A stretch of DNA of 43,181 nt from Phaeobacter sp. 11ANDIMAR09. Its GTDB lineage: Bacteria; Pseudomonadota; Alphaproteobacteria; Rhodobacterales; Rhodobacteraceae. The translations under genes were made by a program, and so were the position numbers. The stretch lies in the NCBI RefSeq assembly GCF_001294455.1, contig NZ_LIKT01000031.1:1-43181 (forward strand), in the 5' to 3' direction. The notes below the pieces were generated by a model. It worked only from the letters and a program-made list of their open reading frames with translations. It was not told the DNA's origin and made no database searches. Shown in pieces: positions 1-8,182 of the stretch (position 1 is the first letter of the stretch; the number at the start of each line of letters is the position of its first letter).

Positions 1-444
1 TTTCGGGGGGCAGGTCACCACGGGTGACTGAAGCTTTTGATCTCGATTAGCGCAGCGTTGTTGTCGACGCTGTTCTTACACAAAAAATGTCCAATCATCT
101 CACCCTTGCCGTCTATGCGCCGCCCACCGACATAGGACTGTCCATTGATTGACACAAACCACGGGATAGCCAAACGCGAAAGACAGCAAGAACGGATCAT
201 CCTCGAAGAACTTCTGCCACTTGTTTTCGTTGTGGTTCTGCGTCATCAGCTTTTCGAACTCGTGGATGGCAATCTCAAGCCGGGTCCGTGCTAGCTCTGA
301 AATCAGCTGCTCCGTGGCTTCAGGATCGATCCCGGCTTTGGAAAGACATTTGCGTAGTACCGTTGATGCCGCATCCGCGCGCAGGGGGTCAAACTGCGCA
401 CTGTCGAAGTTGACTGGTGATCTGTATTGCTGCAGTGTGGCCCG
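1..444 (-). pseudogene. Decayed DUF4263 / Shedu-like protein gene, cut by window edge
   Basis: Reading the minus strand from about 444 downward gives a coherent protein ending in an N-terminal DUF4263 (Shedu, SduA-like) pattern: a helix with EFEKLMTQNHNENKWQKFFE, then DDPFLLSFAFGYPVV. The reading then jumps frame near 150-162 and continues as SINGQSYVGGRRIDGKGEM, a phobic stretch, and NNAALIEIKS. The VGGRxIDGKG and ALIEIK elements are the usual core of this family, whose members include the nuclease of the Shedu anti-phage system. Damage seen: an in-frame TGA at 445-447, a frameshift near 150-162, and a stop at 15-17 directly after the EIK motif. No start codon fits the N-terminal frame. The rest of the gene, if any, lies beyond base 1. 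I infer a pseudogene. A sequencing error could explain one lesion, but hardly three. Confidence 0.6.
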
Positions 445-567
445 TCATTCCGGACATTTACGCAGATCAGCAGCTTTCCTGCAGTGAGTTTGATAAAGAG
501 TTCTTCTATTGGTATGATCACAAAAGAAGCTGTCAAAATGAACAAATGGAGCTGGTGTGATTAGCTG

Positions 568-1704
568 TTACCCGGCGTTTTCTGGAGACCATAAATGATA
601 GGAATTCTTCAGTTCTGCGATGGTTTTGACACCCAGTTGAGCCATTGTAAGACTGACTTCTTGGCTTAGAATTTCCCAGAGCGCACGAAGTCCTTCAATA
701 CCGCCTGCTGCGATTGCAAATAACAAGATCCGGCCGAGGAAAACAAAATCTGCCCCCATCACATAGGCTTTGACGATGTCTTCGCCTGTGCGAATGCCAG
801 AATCGAAGAAAAGTGGGAATTCTGGACCTAGTGTTTCGCGAATTTTTCGCAGGGCAAAGATCGCAGGTGGTGCGCTTTCCAGTTGGCGGCATCCATGGCT
901 GGAAACCTGGATTGCGTCGACACCAGCATCGCGTAGTCGCAAGGCGTCCTCAGGGTTTAGGACGCCTTTGACAACCAGTTGGCCGGGCCAAGCCTGACGG
1001 AGGGTATCAAGATATGCCCAATCTGTTGCTGCGCGGCTTTCTGTACGGTCAAAGATGTAGTTCTTGCCATCAAAGTTGGCCAATTTTGGGCTGCCCTTTG
1101 CAAGCGATGAAAGAGACCAGCCTGGATGCATTGCGAAATCCACAAACTGCCGAGGCCCGATGCGAAAGGGCATCTTGAAGCCATGGCGCAATTCACGCGG
1201 ACGTCGCCCGACTTCGGGAACATCTAGCGTTAAGATCAGTGTCCCATATCCAGCCTTTTGGGCGCGTTCTACAAGCTTCATTGTGCCGCTGCCGTCGCCA
1301 CTGAAATACAACTGGAACCAAGCGGTGCCGCCGGACGCTTTGTGGAGGGTCTCGAGGTCGGTAGACGCCACTGTCGATACCCCATGTGGCACCCGGTATT
1401 CGCGGGCGATTTTGGCCAGCATCAGATCAGCCCCAGGAGCGGCGAGGTTACACATGCCCATTGGGCTTATGCCAAAGGGACGCAACATCAGCCTGTCAAA
1501 CTGGGTCACTGACAGTTCTCTCTGAACCACATTGCATAGGACACGTGGGGTAAGTCTGATATCTTGCAGCGCCCTTTTGTTCAAAGTTGCGCCATGCTCT
1601 TGCCCCGCCGCTCCGTCTATATAGTCAAATACCATCCAAGGAAGACGTTTGCGCGCCAATCGGCGCGCATCCGCAGATGAGTGAATACCAGTGTCAAACA
1701 GCAT
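568..1704 (-). CDS. FMN-dependent L-2-hydroxyacid dehydrogenase (LldD family), candidate sulfolactate dehydrogenase
   Basis: A 378-aa flavoenzyme of the glycolate oxidase / L-lactate dehydrogenase family. Visible family residues are the N-terminal FDYIDGAAG segment, QLY (about residue 130), TLDVPEVGRRPRE, the lysine in VVKGVLNPEDA, and the catalytic His and Arg in SSHGCRQLE. A flavin-phosphate loop reads FFDSGIRTGEDIVKA then GADFVFLGR. The ATG at 1704 is chosen because it starts the conserved N terminus and lies 8 bases after the comE stop; an upstream ATG would overlap comE. It is the last gene of the sulfonate operon. Family knowledge: these enzymes oxidise L-2-hydroxyacids. Inference from context: the substrate is (R)-3-sulfolactate, which has the L configuration, and the product is sulfopyruvate for ComDE. 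It may be the enzyme called SlcD in roseobacters, but I cannot confirm that identity. Lactate or mandelate remain alternatives. Confidence 0.82.
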   Translation of the reverse strand: MLFDTGIHSSADARRLARKRLPWMVFDYIDGAAGQEHGATLNKRALQDIRLTPRVLCNVVQRELSVTQFDRLMLRPFGISPMGMCNLAAPGADLMLAKIAREYRVPHGVSTVASTDLETLHKASGGTAWFQLYFSGDGSGTMKLVERAQKAGYGTLILTLDVPEVGRRPRELRHGFKMPFRIGPRQFVDFAMHPGWSLSSLAKGSPKLANFDGKNYIFDRTESRAATDWAYLDTLRQAWPGQLVVKGVLNPEDALRLRDAGVDAIQVSSHGCRQLESAPPAIFALRKIRETLGPEFPLFFDSGIRTGEDIVKAYVMGADFVFLGRILLFAIAAGGIEGLRALWEILSQEVSLTMAQLGVKTIAELKNSYHLWSPENAG

Positions 1705-1712
1705 GTGGTGCC

Positions 1713-2267
1713 CTAGGCCCGCACTGTTTTCATAAACCTGTCTCGGATCACCACTGGATCCATGGTGATCACCGGCACCGGTATATTTCCGCTTTTGCAT
1801 TTGGCTACGATGATTGTCATCTGGTTGCCCTTGATGGCCTCCTGCAGAGCTTTTCCGGTATCTTCGGCAGCCACTTCAACGACGTTTTCGCAGCCACAGG
1901 CACGGGCTACAGCTGCGAGGGAGGTCTTTTTCCCCGCATAGGTTGGCTGATCGCCAGTCGATCCATAGCTGCCATTGTCGATGATCAAGAGGATATAGTT
2001 GTCTCGAGCGTTATTGGCTATCGTCGGTAGAGTGCCAAAATTGGTCAGAACCGAGCCATCCCCGTCGATAGAAATCACCTTTTTGTCTTGTGCCAATGCC
2101 AACCCAAATCCGATTGAGGATGAAAGGCCCATGGTGCCAAGCATGTAAAAGGTGCTTGGCTGATCGTCGATCATATGCAGCTCCTGGCTTGGCAGGCCAA
2201 TGTTGCAGACCACTAGTTGGTCGCGCAGAATGGGGGCAATGTCTTTCAGAATATCAGAACGGATCAT
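1713..2267 (-). CDS. comE: Sulfopyruvate decarboxylase, beta subunit (ComE)
   Basis: A 184-aa thiamine-diphosphate-binding half enzyme. The TPP motif begins with GDG at residues 69-71 (IDGDGSVLTN) and closes with DNG at 97-99 (LLIIDNGSYGSTGDQPT). The segment LGTMGLSSSIGFGLALA before it is also typical of the C-terminal domain of TPP decarboxylases. Its ATG (2267-2265) overlaps the comD TGA by 4 bases (ATGA), so the two subunits are translationally coupled. ComDE pairs convert 3-sulfopyruvate to sulfoacetaldehyde and CO2. In archaea this serves coenzyme M synthesis; in roseobacters it serves C3-sulfonate breakdown. The neighbouring DHPS genes argue for the catabolic role. Phosphonopyruvate decarboxylase is a related alternative, but that enzyme is usually one chain. 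Confidence 0.88.
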   Translation of the reverse strand: MIRSDILKDIAPILRDQLVVCNIGLPSQELHMIDDQPSTFYMLGTMGLSSSIGFGLALAQDKKVISIDGDGSVLTNFGTLPTIANNARDNYILLIIDNGSYGSTGDQPTYAGKKTSLAAVARACGCENVVEVAAEDTGKALQEAIKGNQMTIIVAKCKSGNIPVPVITMDPVVIRDRFMKTVRA

Positions 2268-2770
2268 TGGTCGCCGTAGCCTCCCCAGAAATTGGCATCG
2301 GTCAGAATTGCGACCGGCTTGTTGCACATGAATGTGTACTTCAGGATGTTGTCGAATTCATCCGCATCGGATTGCTTGTGAAAATGATAAGTTGGGATAT
2401 TCATCTGGGCGAGCAACGCCTTGGTGTGCACGGCCATTTCAACCTGGCAGGCGACGGGCTCTCGCAGCTCACCGCGATATGAGATCAGCATAGGCAGGGG
2501 CATCCGGTAGTACTGGATCAGGGTGGCCAGCGTATTGATGGTTACGCCGATGGCGGTGTTTTGCATGATGATGGCAGGTCGCTTTCCTCCCATCCAGGCC
2601 CCTGCACACAACCCCATGCCCTCGTCTTCTTTGTTTGAGGGGACGTGAAGAACACCTGGGCGGGCTTCGATCTCGTCGATGACGCCTGCTAATTGCTTAC
2701 ATGGGACTGTCGTGACGAAACTGATGTCATTTGCGACCAGATCATCAACAAGTTTTGTGTTGATAGACAA
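2264..2770 (-). CDS. comD: Sulfopyruvate decarboxylase, alpha subunit (ComD)
   Basis: A 168-aa N-terminal (pyrimidine-binding) half of a TPP decarboxylase. The pattern FVTTVPCKQLAGVIDEI, followed by NKEDEGMGLCAGAWMGGKRP, contains the glutamate that activates the TPP aminopyrimidine. IIMQNTAIGVTINTL and the proline-rich strand MPLPMLISYRGE follow. The start is a TTG at 2770-2768: on the minus strand a strong AAAGGAGA lies 7 bases before it, and the protein then begins like other ComD chains. An ATG-started reading from 2821 would add 17 unlikely residues and overlap uspA. The gene is 26 bases downstream of uspA and overlaps comE by 4 bases. It acts with ComE on sulfopyruvate in the cytoplasm. 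Confidence 0.86.
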   Translation of the reverse strand: MSINTKLVDDLVANDISFVTTVPCKQLAGVIDEIEARPGVLHVPSNKEDEGMGLCAGAWMGGKRPAIIMQNTAIGVTINTLATLIQYYRMPLPMLISYRGELREPVACQVEMAVHTKALLAQMNIPTYHFHKQSDADEFDNILKYTFMCNKPVAILTDANFWGGYGDQ

Positions 2771-2796
2771 AAGGGGGTCTCCTTTGGGGTGAAAAA

Positions 2797-3201
2797 TCAA
2801 CGCAGTACAATGACCGCGCATGATGCTTGGCGAACAATTCGGGCGGCGGTGGTGCCCAGAAAATAGTCTCGCAAGCCAGGTTTATGGGAACCAACAATGA
2901 TTGCATCGGCGCCTATCTCAGCGGCATAAGCCGTGATGGTGCGACTTGAATGCCCTTTGAGGATTACAGGCTTTACGTTTGCGACCCCATTGACCCGTGC
3001 CGCCAACATGCGCTTGGCGTCATTGTAAGCCTTTTGAACGAGATCGTCGTCGAGGTAGGTGCTGACAGATCCGCTGAGCGGCTCGTAGACATGCAGGGCA
3101 ATGATTTCAGCGCTTTTGCCACCTAGGCGTTGTGCTGTCTCAATTGCCTGTTCGGCAAATCCATGTTCCAGAGACAGGGCGAGGATTATCTTGTCATACA
3201 C
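2797..3201 (-). CDS. Universal stress protein, UspA family
   Basis: A 134-aa single UspA domain. It starts KIILALSLEHG, has the middle strand IIALHVYEP, and ends with IGADAIIVGSHKPGLRDYFL then GTTAARIVRQASCAVIVLR. The final part is the family's glycine-rich ATP-binding loop followed by the GT(T/S)A..I signature, so ATP binding is plausible. It lies 3 bases downstream of the zinc dehydrogenase and 26 bases before comD, inside the sulfonate operon. UspA proteins are recurrent partners of TRAP transporter operons (TeaD of the ectoine TRAP system is a studied case), where they modulate uptake. I infer a similar regulatory role here. The precise ligand is unknown. Confidence 0.85.
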   Translation of the reverse strand: MYDKIILALSLEHGFAEQAIETAQRLGGKSAEIIALHVYEPLSGSVSTYLDDDLVQKAYNDAKRMLAARVNGVANVKPVILKGHSSRTITAYAAEIGADAIIVGSHKPGLRDYFLGTTAARIVRQASCAVIVLR

Positions 3202-3204
3202 GGG

Positions 3205-4203
3205 TTAGCTCCTTTCCGGCGCGGTTTCAGGTTGCAAAAGAACCTTCGGTGCAGCAACAACATCGCTGCGAATGTCCGAAAAGGCGTTTGCGCCATCCGC
3301 AAGCGGTCTGATTTCGGTCCAATCCAGAGACCCAAGGCGTCCATCAAAAATGGCCTGTGCAGTCTGTTCAAAATCTTTGGCGGTGTAGGTATAGGTACCG
3401 ATAAAGGTGATTTCCTGTAGGGTCATCCGGCGAATATCCAAACCGCCGCCATCCTCTCCCAATCCGATATGTCCGATCACCCCGCCGGGACGAACACAGG
3501 AAGATGCGGTGGCCCGTGTTGCGGCATATCCGACACCATCTATGACGAGATCGAACAGATCACTATCCGGCGCGACAGCCAGGACAGACTGTGCGCAGAC
3601 ATCAGCCAGGTAAGCGCGTCGAAGCGGATTTGGTTCGACGATTGTGACGCTATCAACCCCCTGCGCTTTCAGGCTCAACGCTGCGCCCAGCCCAATGGCG
3701 CCGCCGCCCAAAACCAGAGCCGTGCTGCAGGAGCCAGAGAGGGTAGCCAAGGACAGTTTCACTGTATGCCATCCACAGGCGATGGGCTCGGCTAGAGCCG
3801 CTTTTGAAAGCGCAATGTCTTCCGGAACCGTCACCAGGTTTCTGTTTGGTATTGCAACCAGATCGGCAAATCCACCTTCGCGCGGCGGCATGGAGATAAT
3901 TTGCCGCTCTGGGCAGAGGTTGTCGCGTCCCTCCATGCAGGCAGCGCATGAACCGCAAGTCACCAGAGGATTTACTGTTACCCGCTCACCATTGCGCGCT
4001 CCGCCCTCAATGACTCCCGAAACTTCGTGGCCAAGGATTAAAGGCGCTGGCCGACGATTATCATGGCCAAGATAGGCATGCATGTCCGACCCGCAGATCC
4101 CCACACAGGCAATTCTTATCAGCTGGTTTCCCAGCTCAAGCGCAGGTTCCTGAACGTCTTGATAACTCAGCGCCTCGGGGCCTTGATAAACTAAAGCCTT
4201 CAT
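3205..4203 (-). CDS. Zinc-dependent alcohol dehydrogenase (MDR family), candidate DHPS 2-dehydrogenase
   Basis: A 332-aa medium-chain dehydrogenase. Catalytic zinc ligands are Cys37 (GICGSDMH) and His59-Glu60 (LGHEVSG). The structural zinc is bound by Cys83, Cys86, Cys89 and Cys97 in the lobe CGSCAACMEGRDNLC. The nucleotide-binding turn GGGAIGLGAAL lies near residue 165. Its ATG overlaps the SDR stop by 4 bases (ATGA). The family includes sorbitol and threonine dehydrogenases. DHPS-degrading bacteria carry two dehydrogenases besides HpsN, HpsO and HpsP, proposed to interconvert DHPS enantiomers through the 2-ketone. This gene and its SDR neighbour fit that pair by position, but which is which cannot be told from sequence. 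Confidence 0.85.
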   Translation of the reverse strand: MKALVYQGPEALSYQDVQEPALELGNQLIRIACVGICGSDMHAYLGHDNRRPAPLILGHEVSGVIEGGARNGERVTVNPLVTCGSCAACMEGRDNLCPERQIISMPPREGGFADLVAIPNRNLVTVPEDIALSKAALAEPIACGWHTVKLSLATLSGSCSTALVLGGGAIGLGAALSLKAQGVDSVTIVEPNPLRRAYLADVCAQSVLAVAPDSDLFDLVIDGVGYAATRATASSCVRPGGVIGHIGLGEDGGGLDIRRMTLQEITFIGTYTYTAKDFEQTAQAIFDGRLGSLDWTEIRPLADGANAFSDIRSDVVAAPKVLLQPETAPERS

Positions 4204-4961
4204 TTTGCTGTAAAACCTCCATCCACCATCAAAACTTGACCAGTCACATAGGCCGAGGCATCAGAGCATAAGAAGATAAGAGGTCCGTCCAAATCATCTA
4301 GCTCACCGTTACGACCAATACAGGTCTGTGCCGCATTGCCAGCCGCACGTGTGGGGTCTTCGAAAACAGCCGCTGTCAGTTCAGTCTGAAAGAAGCCGGG
4401 ACCTATTGCGTTGGCGGTAATGCCAAATGGCGACCAAGCCTCTGCCATAGCGCGGGTCAATTGCCCGATCCCTGCTTTGCTGGCCCCATAGGCAATACCA
4501 CCGGGGAAGGCCCGCGTGGTTTGTAACGATGCGAAGTTGACAATCCGACCCCAGCCCTTGTCCTTCATCGATGGAACCAGATGTTGGCTCAGGAAAAATG
4601 GGGACGTAAGATTCAAATTCAAAGTGGCATCCCACCCTTCGTAGGTGACGTCATCGGCGGCTTGTCGGGTGTTGACCCCGGCTGCATGAACCAAGATATC
4701 CGGGGCACCGAAGGGTTTAATCAGCTCATCCGCCAGGTCCGCCAATCTGTCACGGTCGGAAACATCGAATGTGATCGCTGCGGTGTCACCGTCAGCGCTT
4801 GCCCGCCAATCAGCCAGCGCAACCGATCGGCGGGCCACGCCGATCACACGTGCGCCTGCCTGAGCCAGAACCGTAGCTGCCTGACGACCTAGCCCCGAAC
4901 TGGCTCCGGTCACGCAGGCGACTTTACCGCGCACAGAAAACAGATTTTGCAGCTCAGCCAT
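4200..4961 (-). CDS. Short-chain dehydrogenase/reductase, candidate DHPS 2-dehydrogenase
   Basis: A 253-aa classical SDR. The cofactor loop TGASSGLG starts at residue 18, and HAAG is near 92. The catalytic residues are Ser145, Tyr158 and Lys162 (YGASK), and the C terminus has the usual VTGQVLMVDGGF. Arg44-Arg45 after the second strand (GVARRS) would suit NADP(H), though this is only suggestive. The start overlaps the hpsN stop by 8 bases and the stop overlaps the zinc dehydrogenase start by 4 bases, so the three dehydrogenases are tightly coupled. Together with the zinc enzyme it is a candidate for the HpsO/HpsP pair that racemises DHPS through the 2-keto form and so feeds the (R)-enantiomer to HpsN. 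The role is inferred from position. Confidence 0.84.
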   Translation of the reverse strand: MAELQNLFSVRGKVACVTGASSGLGRQAATVLAQAGARVIGVARRSVALADWRASADGDTAAITFDVSDRDRLADLADELIKPFGAPDILVHAAGVNTRQAADDVTYEGWDATLNLNLTSPFFLSQHLVPSMKDKGWGRIVNFASLQTTRAFPGGIAYGASKAGIGQLTRAMAEAWSPFGITANAIGPGFFQTELTAAVFEDPTRAAGNAAQTCIGRNGELDDLDGPLIFLCSDASAYVTGQVLMVDGGFTAK

Positions 4962-6261
4962 TTGCGGTCAGATCAAAAGTTTCACCTGGGAAGTATTTTG
5001 CCAACCGCACGTCGGCAGCGCGGGCATGTCCTTCCATGCCTTCCAGCCGGGAAATTCGCGCTGTGGCTTCGGCTACCGGTTTGGAGCCTTCGCGGGTGGC
5101 TCGCTGCCAAGTAACGATTTTCATATACTTGTGGACAGACAGGCCTCCCGTGTAGTTGGCCGCACCAGAGGTGGGTAATACATGGTTGGTCCCTGCTGCC
5201 TTGTCGCCATAAGACACCGTCGTTTCTTCACCAAGAAACAATGAGCCATAGCATGTCAGACGGTTTAGCCACCAATCCAGACCGTCAGCCTGAACCGTCA
5301 GATGTTCGGGAGCGTAATCGTCTGACGTGGCGGCCATCTCCTCGCGATCCGCACAGACGATGACCTCAGCATAGTCGCGCCAGGCTGCCGTGGCATTCTC
5401 ACGGTTCACCTGGGGTAAATCGTCAATCAGCTCTGGTACACGGGACATAACGTCTTGGGCTAGGTCCCGATCATCCGTGACCAACCAGACGGGTGAGTTG
5501 TAGCCGTGTTCTGCCTGACTAACGAGATCGGTGGCAACGATATGCGGGTCAGCAGTTTTATCCGCCAAGATGAGGCTATCTGTGGGTCCAGCGATCATGT
5601 CGATACCAACCCGACCAAAGAGGATGCGCTTTGCTTCCGCCACAAACTGGTTGCCTGGTCCAACCAGAATATTGGCCTTGGGCAGACCAAACAAACCAAA
5701 GGTCATTGCCGCCACGCCCTGTACGCCACCCATGGCCATAATCTTATCTGCCCCACAGATATGCGCGGCATAGACAATTGCCGGTGCAATCCCAGTGCCG
5801 GGACGAGGTGGAGAACAGCACGTGATATGCTTGCAGCCTGCGACTTTAGCAGTCGTCACTGTCATAATTGCGCTGGCCACATGGCTGTAGCGTCCTCCGG
5901 GCGCGTAACACCCGGCAGCATCCACAGGGATTGCCTTTTGACCTGCGACAAGCCCCGGCACGATCTCGTATTCCACATCTGCGACAGTGGATTTCTGTTT
6001 CTCTGCGAACCGCTTAACATTGTCGTGGGCGAACTGGATGTCAGCCTTCAGTTTGTCCGGAACCAAGGCGCAGGCGGCTTCGATCTCTTCCGCTGACAGC
6101 AAGACACTGCCGTTGTATTTGTCGAACTTGGCCGCATAGTCCAATGCAGCGGCATCGCCGCCTGTCTCGATGTCAGACAGGATCTTTACCACTGTGTCAT
6201 GCACATCCGACGCATCGGATTTCGACGTCAAGGTTGCTCTTTTGAGGTATTCACGAGCCAT
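4954..6261 (-). CDS. hpsN: Sulfopropanediol 3-dehydrogenase (HpsN)
   Basis: A 435-aa member of the histidinol dehydrogenase family. Zinc ligands of the family are present as Gln249 and His252 (SQAEHGYNSP), Asp353 (SYGDKAAGTNHVLPT) and His412 (EGMEGHARAADVR). The catalytic Glu-His pair is Glu319-His320 (YAPEHLTV). HpsN performs two NAD-dependent steps, (R)-DHPS to the aldehyde to (R)-3-sulfolactate. I prefer HpsN to true HisD because no other his gene is nearby, TRAP transporter and ComDE genes surround it, and the overall sequence has the HpsN character as I recall it from roseobacters (for example the GGLSVHKYMKIVTWQRATRE stretch). Its start is 9 bases after the TRAP large permease. Cytoplasmic. 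Confidence 0.9.
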   Translation of the reverse strand: MAREYLKRATLTSKSDASDVHDTVVKILSDIETGGDAAALDYAAKFDKYNGSVLLSAEEIEAACALVPDKLKADIQFAHDNVKRFAEKQKSTVADVEYEIVPGLVAGQKAIPVDAAGCYAPGGRYSHVASAIMTVTTAKVAGCKHITCCSPPRPGTGIAPAIVYAAHICGADKIMAMGGVQGVAAMTFGLFGLPKANILVGPGNQFVAEAKRILFGRVGIDMIAGPTDSLILADKTADPHIVATDLVSQAEHGYNSPVWLVTDDRDLAQDVMSRVPELIDDLPQVNRENATAAWRDYAEVIVCADREEMAATSDDYAPEHLTVQADGLDWWLNRLTCYGSLFLGEETTVSYGDKAAGTNHVLPTSGAANYTGGLSVHKYMKIVTWQRATREGSKPVAEATARISRLEGMEGHARAADVRLAKYFPGETFDLTANG

Positions 6262-6270
6262 TTTTGGATC

Positions 6271-7599
6271 CTATTTGTAGATATCGGGAAGCAGAGTTGT
6301 CGAAATCGCGGGCACATAGGCGATCAACAGAACAACCAAGAGCATGAAGAAGACAAAGGGGACTGCGCGTGCGGCAATCTTGAGGATCGATTCACCAGTG
6401 ATCCCGGACACAACAAAGAGATTAAGTCCAAGCGGTGGTGTGATAAAACCGACACCCAGTGCAGTGATCATCATGATACAAAACTGAATCTCATTCATCC
6501 CGATGTTGTCGGCCAAAGGCTTAAGGATCGGTGCGAGGATCACGATATTCGGTGTGGTCTCCATCACACAGCCAGCGGCTATCAATATGCCGATCATCAG
6601 CAAGATCAGTAGATAGGGATCCTCGGTCAACGAAGTTACTGCGGTCACAAACCCCTGTGGCACCCCCATGATCGCAAGGGCCTCCGCTAAAGGCGCAGAA
6701 AATGCGATGATCGGCAAAATGATCCCGTTCACCTTTGCTGAACTCACGAGCATTGCCGGGAAGTCTGCCAGTTTTAACGTGCCGAGTAGGAACCCCATGA
6801 TGATTGTGACGACGACTGCAGTTGCACCTGCTTCCGTGGGGGTCAGGCGGCCGGAAAAGATGCCATAGAAAATGATGCCGGGCACAATGAAGGCATACCA
6901 GTCCGAGGCCAGTGCTCGGCGGAGGTTCGTAAACCATTCGCCGATTCTTATGTTGCCGCCCCCTTCATATCCGTAGATCCGGTTCACCACGATATTGGTC
7001 ACAAGGATTGAGATCAGGATGGCCAAACCTGGGATCACAGCCGCCAGAAACAGGGTTGATGCTGAAATGCCCAACACAAGGCCGATGATGATATAGGCGA
7101 TGGAGGGCGGGATGAGGATGCCGGTGCAGGCCCCTGCTGCCACCAGGGCACAGGCATAGGGACGCGGGTAGCCGCTTTCGACAAGGCGGGCAATCGTCAT
7201 CCTCCCAACAGCAGCTGCACCCGCTGCGTCAGAGCCAGAGATCGCCGCAAACATACCGCACACGAGAACTGTGGCCGAACCAAAGCCACCTTTGGCCCAA
7301 CAGGTCAGCGCCTCGGCGACATTCAGGAATTTTCGACTTAGACCAGTGCGTACTAAAACGTCTCCGGTCAGGATAAACAGAGGAACGGCAGTCAATGCAA
7401 AGGCGTCGATGCCGGTGAACAGGCTCTCACCTACAAGGCTGAGCGGCAAATCACCTGACATAACCAACATCAAGATTGCCGCGGCTCCGATGGAGGCCCA
7501 GACCGGCACGGCCATTGCGATAAGCCCGACGAAAAGCAGAACAGGCAGATAAAAGTCCCAGCCGAGTTCGACCGTTTGTTGAAGATTGTTCCAGAGCAT
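6271..7599 (-). CDS. dctM: TRAP transporter large permease (DctM family)
   Basis: A 442-aa integral membrane protein with about 12 hydrophobic segments. Family features seen are the early MLVMSGDLPLSLVGESLFTG, FALTAVPLFILTGDVLVRTG, GGFGSATVLVCGMFAAISGSDAA and the later PLGLNLFVVSGITGESI. The start is placed at the ATG at 7599 because GAGGGA lies 7 bases upstream. The ATG at 7614, which overlaps the small permease stop, has no ribosome site. With the small permease and the periplasmic protein it forms a sodium-coupled TRAP importer. The operon context points to a C3 sulfonate (DHPS or sulfolactate) as substrate; the sequence alone does not show this. Confidence 0.9.
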   Translation of the reverse strand: MLWNNLQQTVELGWDFYLPVLLFVGLIAMAVPVWASIGAAAILMLVMSGDLPLSLVGESLFTGIDAFALTAVPLFILTGDVLVRTGLSRKFLNVAEALTCWAKGGFGSATVLVCGMFAAISGSDAAGAAAVGRMTIARLVESGYPRPYACALVAAGACTGILIPPSIAYIIIGLVLGISASTLFLAAVIPGLAILISILVTNIVVNRIYGYEGGGNIRIGEWFTNLRRALASDWYAFIVPGIIFYGIFSGRLTPTEAGATAVVVTIIMGFLLGTLKLADFPAMLVSSAKVNGIILPIIAFSAPLAEALAIMGVPQGFVTAVTSLTEDPYLLILLMIGILIAAGCVMETTPNIVILAPILKPLADNIGMNEIQFCIMMITALGVGFITPPLGLNLFVVSGITGESILKIAARAVPFVFFMLLVVLLIAYVPAISTTLLPDIYK

Positions 7600-7610
7600 T
7601 GTGTCGTCCC

Positions 7611-8123
7611 TCAATCAAACAGCTTGTCGCCTTCGTAGACGGGGGTGCCGTTACGAAGAGATCTGAGGTCCCGCAAAAGGGATTGCGAAAGCCGGAAAAT
7701 CATCAAAGAGAAACCCAAGGGAACTGCCGCAAGGAACCAGACTTTTGAGATCCGGAGGCCATCCGTTACCGACCCAAATTTGGCCGAGACCAAAACGGTT
7801 TCGAAGGACCAGTACAGCGCCACCAAAGCTACTGCGAACATCACCAGATCACCGAAGATATAGACAATCGCCTTAGGACGATTTCCGAGGTAATGCAGCA
7901 AGACGTCAATACGGATATGGGCCCGTTCTTTTACCGCAGCGGCCGCTCCGATCCAGGCTAGATAGATAAAGGAATACCGGACGATTTCTTCGCCCCATAT
8001 CGAAGAATATGAGAAAACCTCGCGCCGCAGCACTTCGATCGCCATGGTGACGACAAGCATCACGTAGAAGACCAAGAGGAGCCAGCGCTCGGCGTTCTCA
8101 TCAATATTTCTCAGAAATGACAT
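7611..8123 (-). CDS. dctQ: TRAP transporter small permease (DctQ family)
   Basis: A 170-aa membrane protein with four hydrophobic helices: about residues 15-35, 45-63, 85-107 and 127-147. The family pattern WGEEIVRYSFIYLAWIGAAAAVKERAHIRID is present between helices 1 and 2. It lies about 100 bases downstream of the binding-protein gene, behind a hairpin that could attenuate transcription, and 11 bases before the large permease start. It is the small membrane subunit of the TRAP importer and is required for transport in studied TRAP systems. Confidence 0.88.
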   Translation of the reverse strand: MSFLRNIDENAERWLLLVFYVMLVVTMAIEVLRREVFSYSSIWGEEIVRYSFIYLAWIGAAAAVKERAHIRIDVLLHYLGNRPKAIVYIFGDLVMFAVALVALYWSFETVLVSAKFGSVTDGLRISKVWFLAAVPLGFSLMIFRLSQSLLRDLRSLRNGTPVYEGDKLFD

Positions 8124-8182
8124 AACAGGCCTCGACGACTATTGCTCAAAGGGTCGGGGTCTTCACCAACGCCGGTTGTGGG

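Noticed and set aside
303-545. 80-codon ORF in the Shedu-like relic region
   Set aside because: It is out of frame with the DUF4263 reading over most of its length and carries no motif of its own.
4954-6261. Histidinol dehydrogenase (HisD) of histidine synthesis
   Set aside because: All metal and catalytic residues are shared with HisD, but the operon is a TRAP and sulfonate operon with ComDE and no his genes, and the sequence has the HpsN character.
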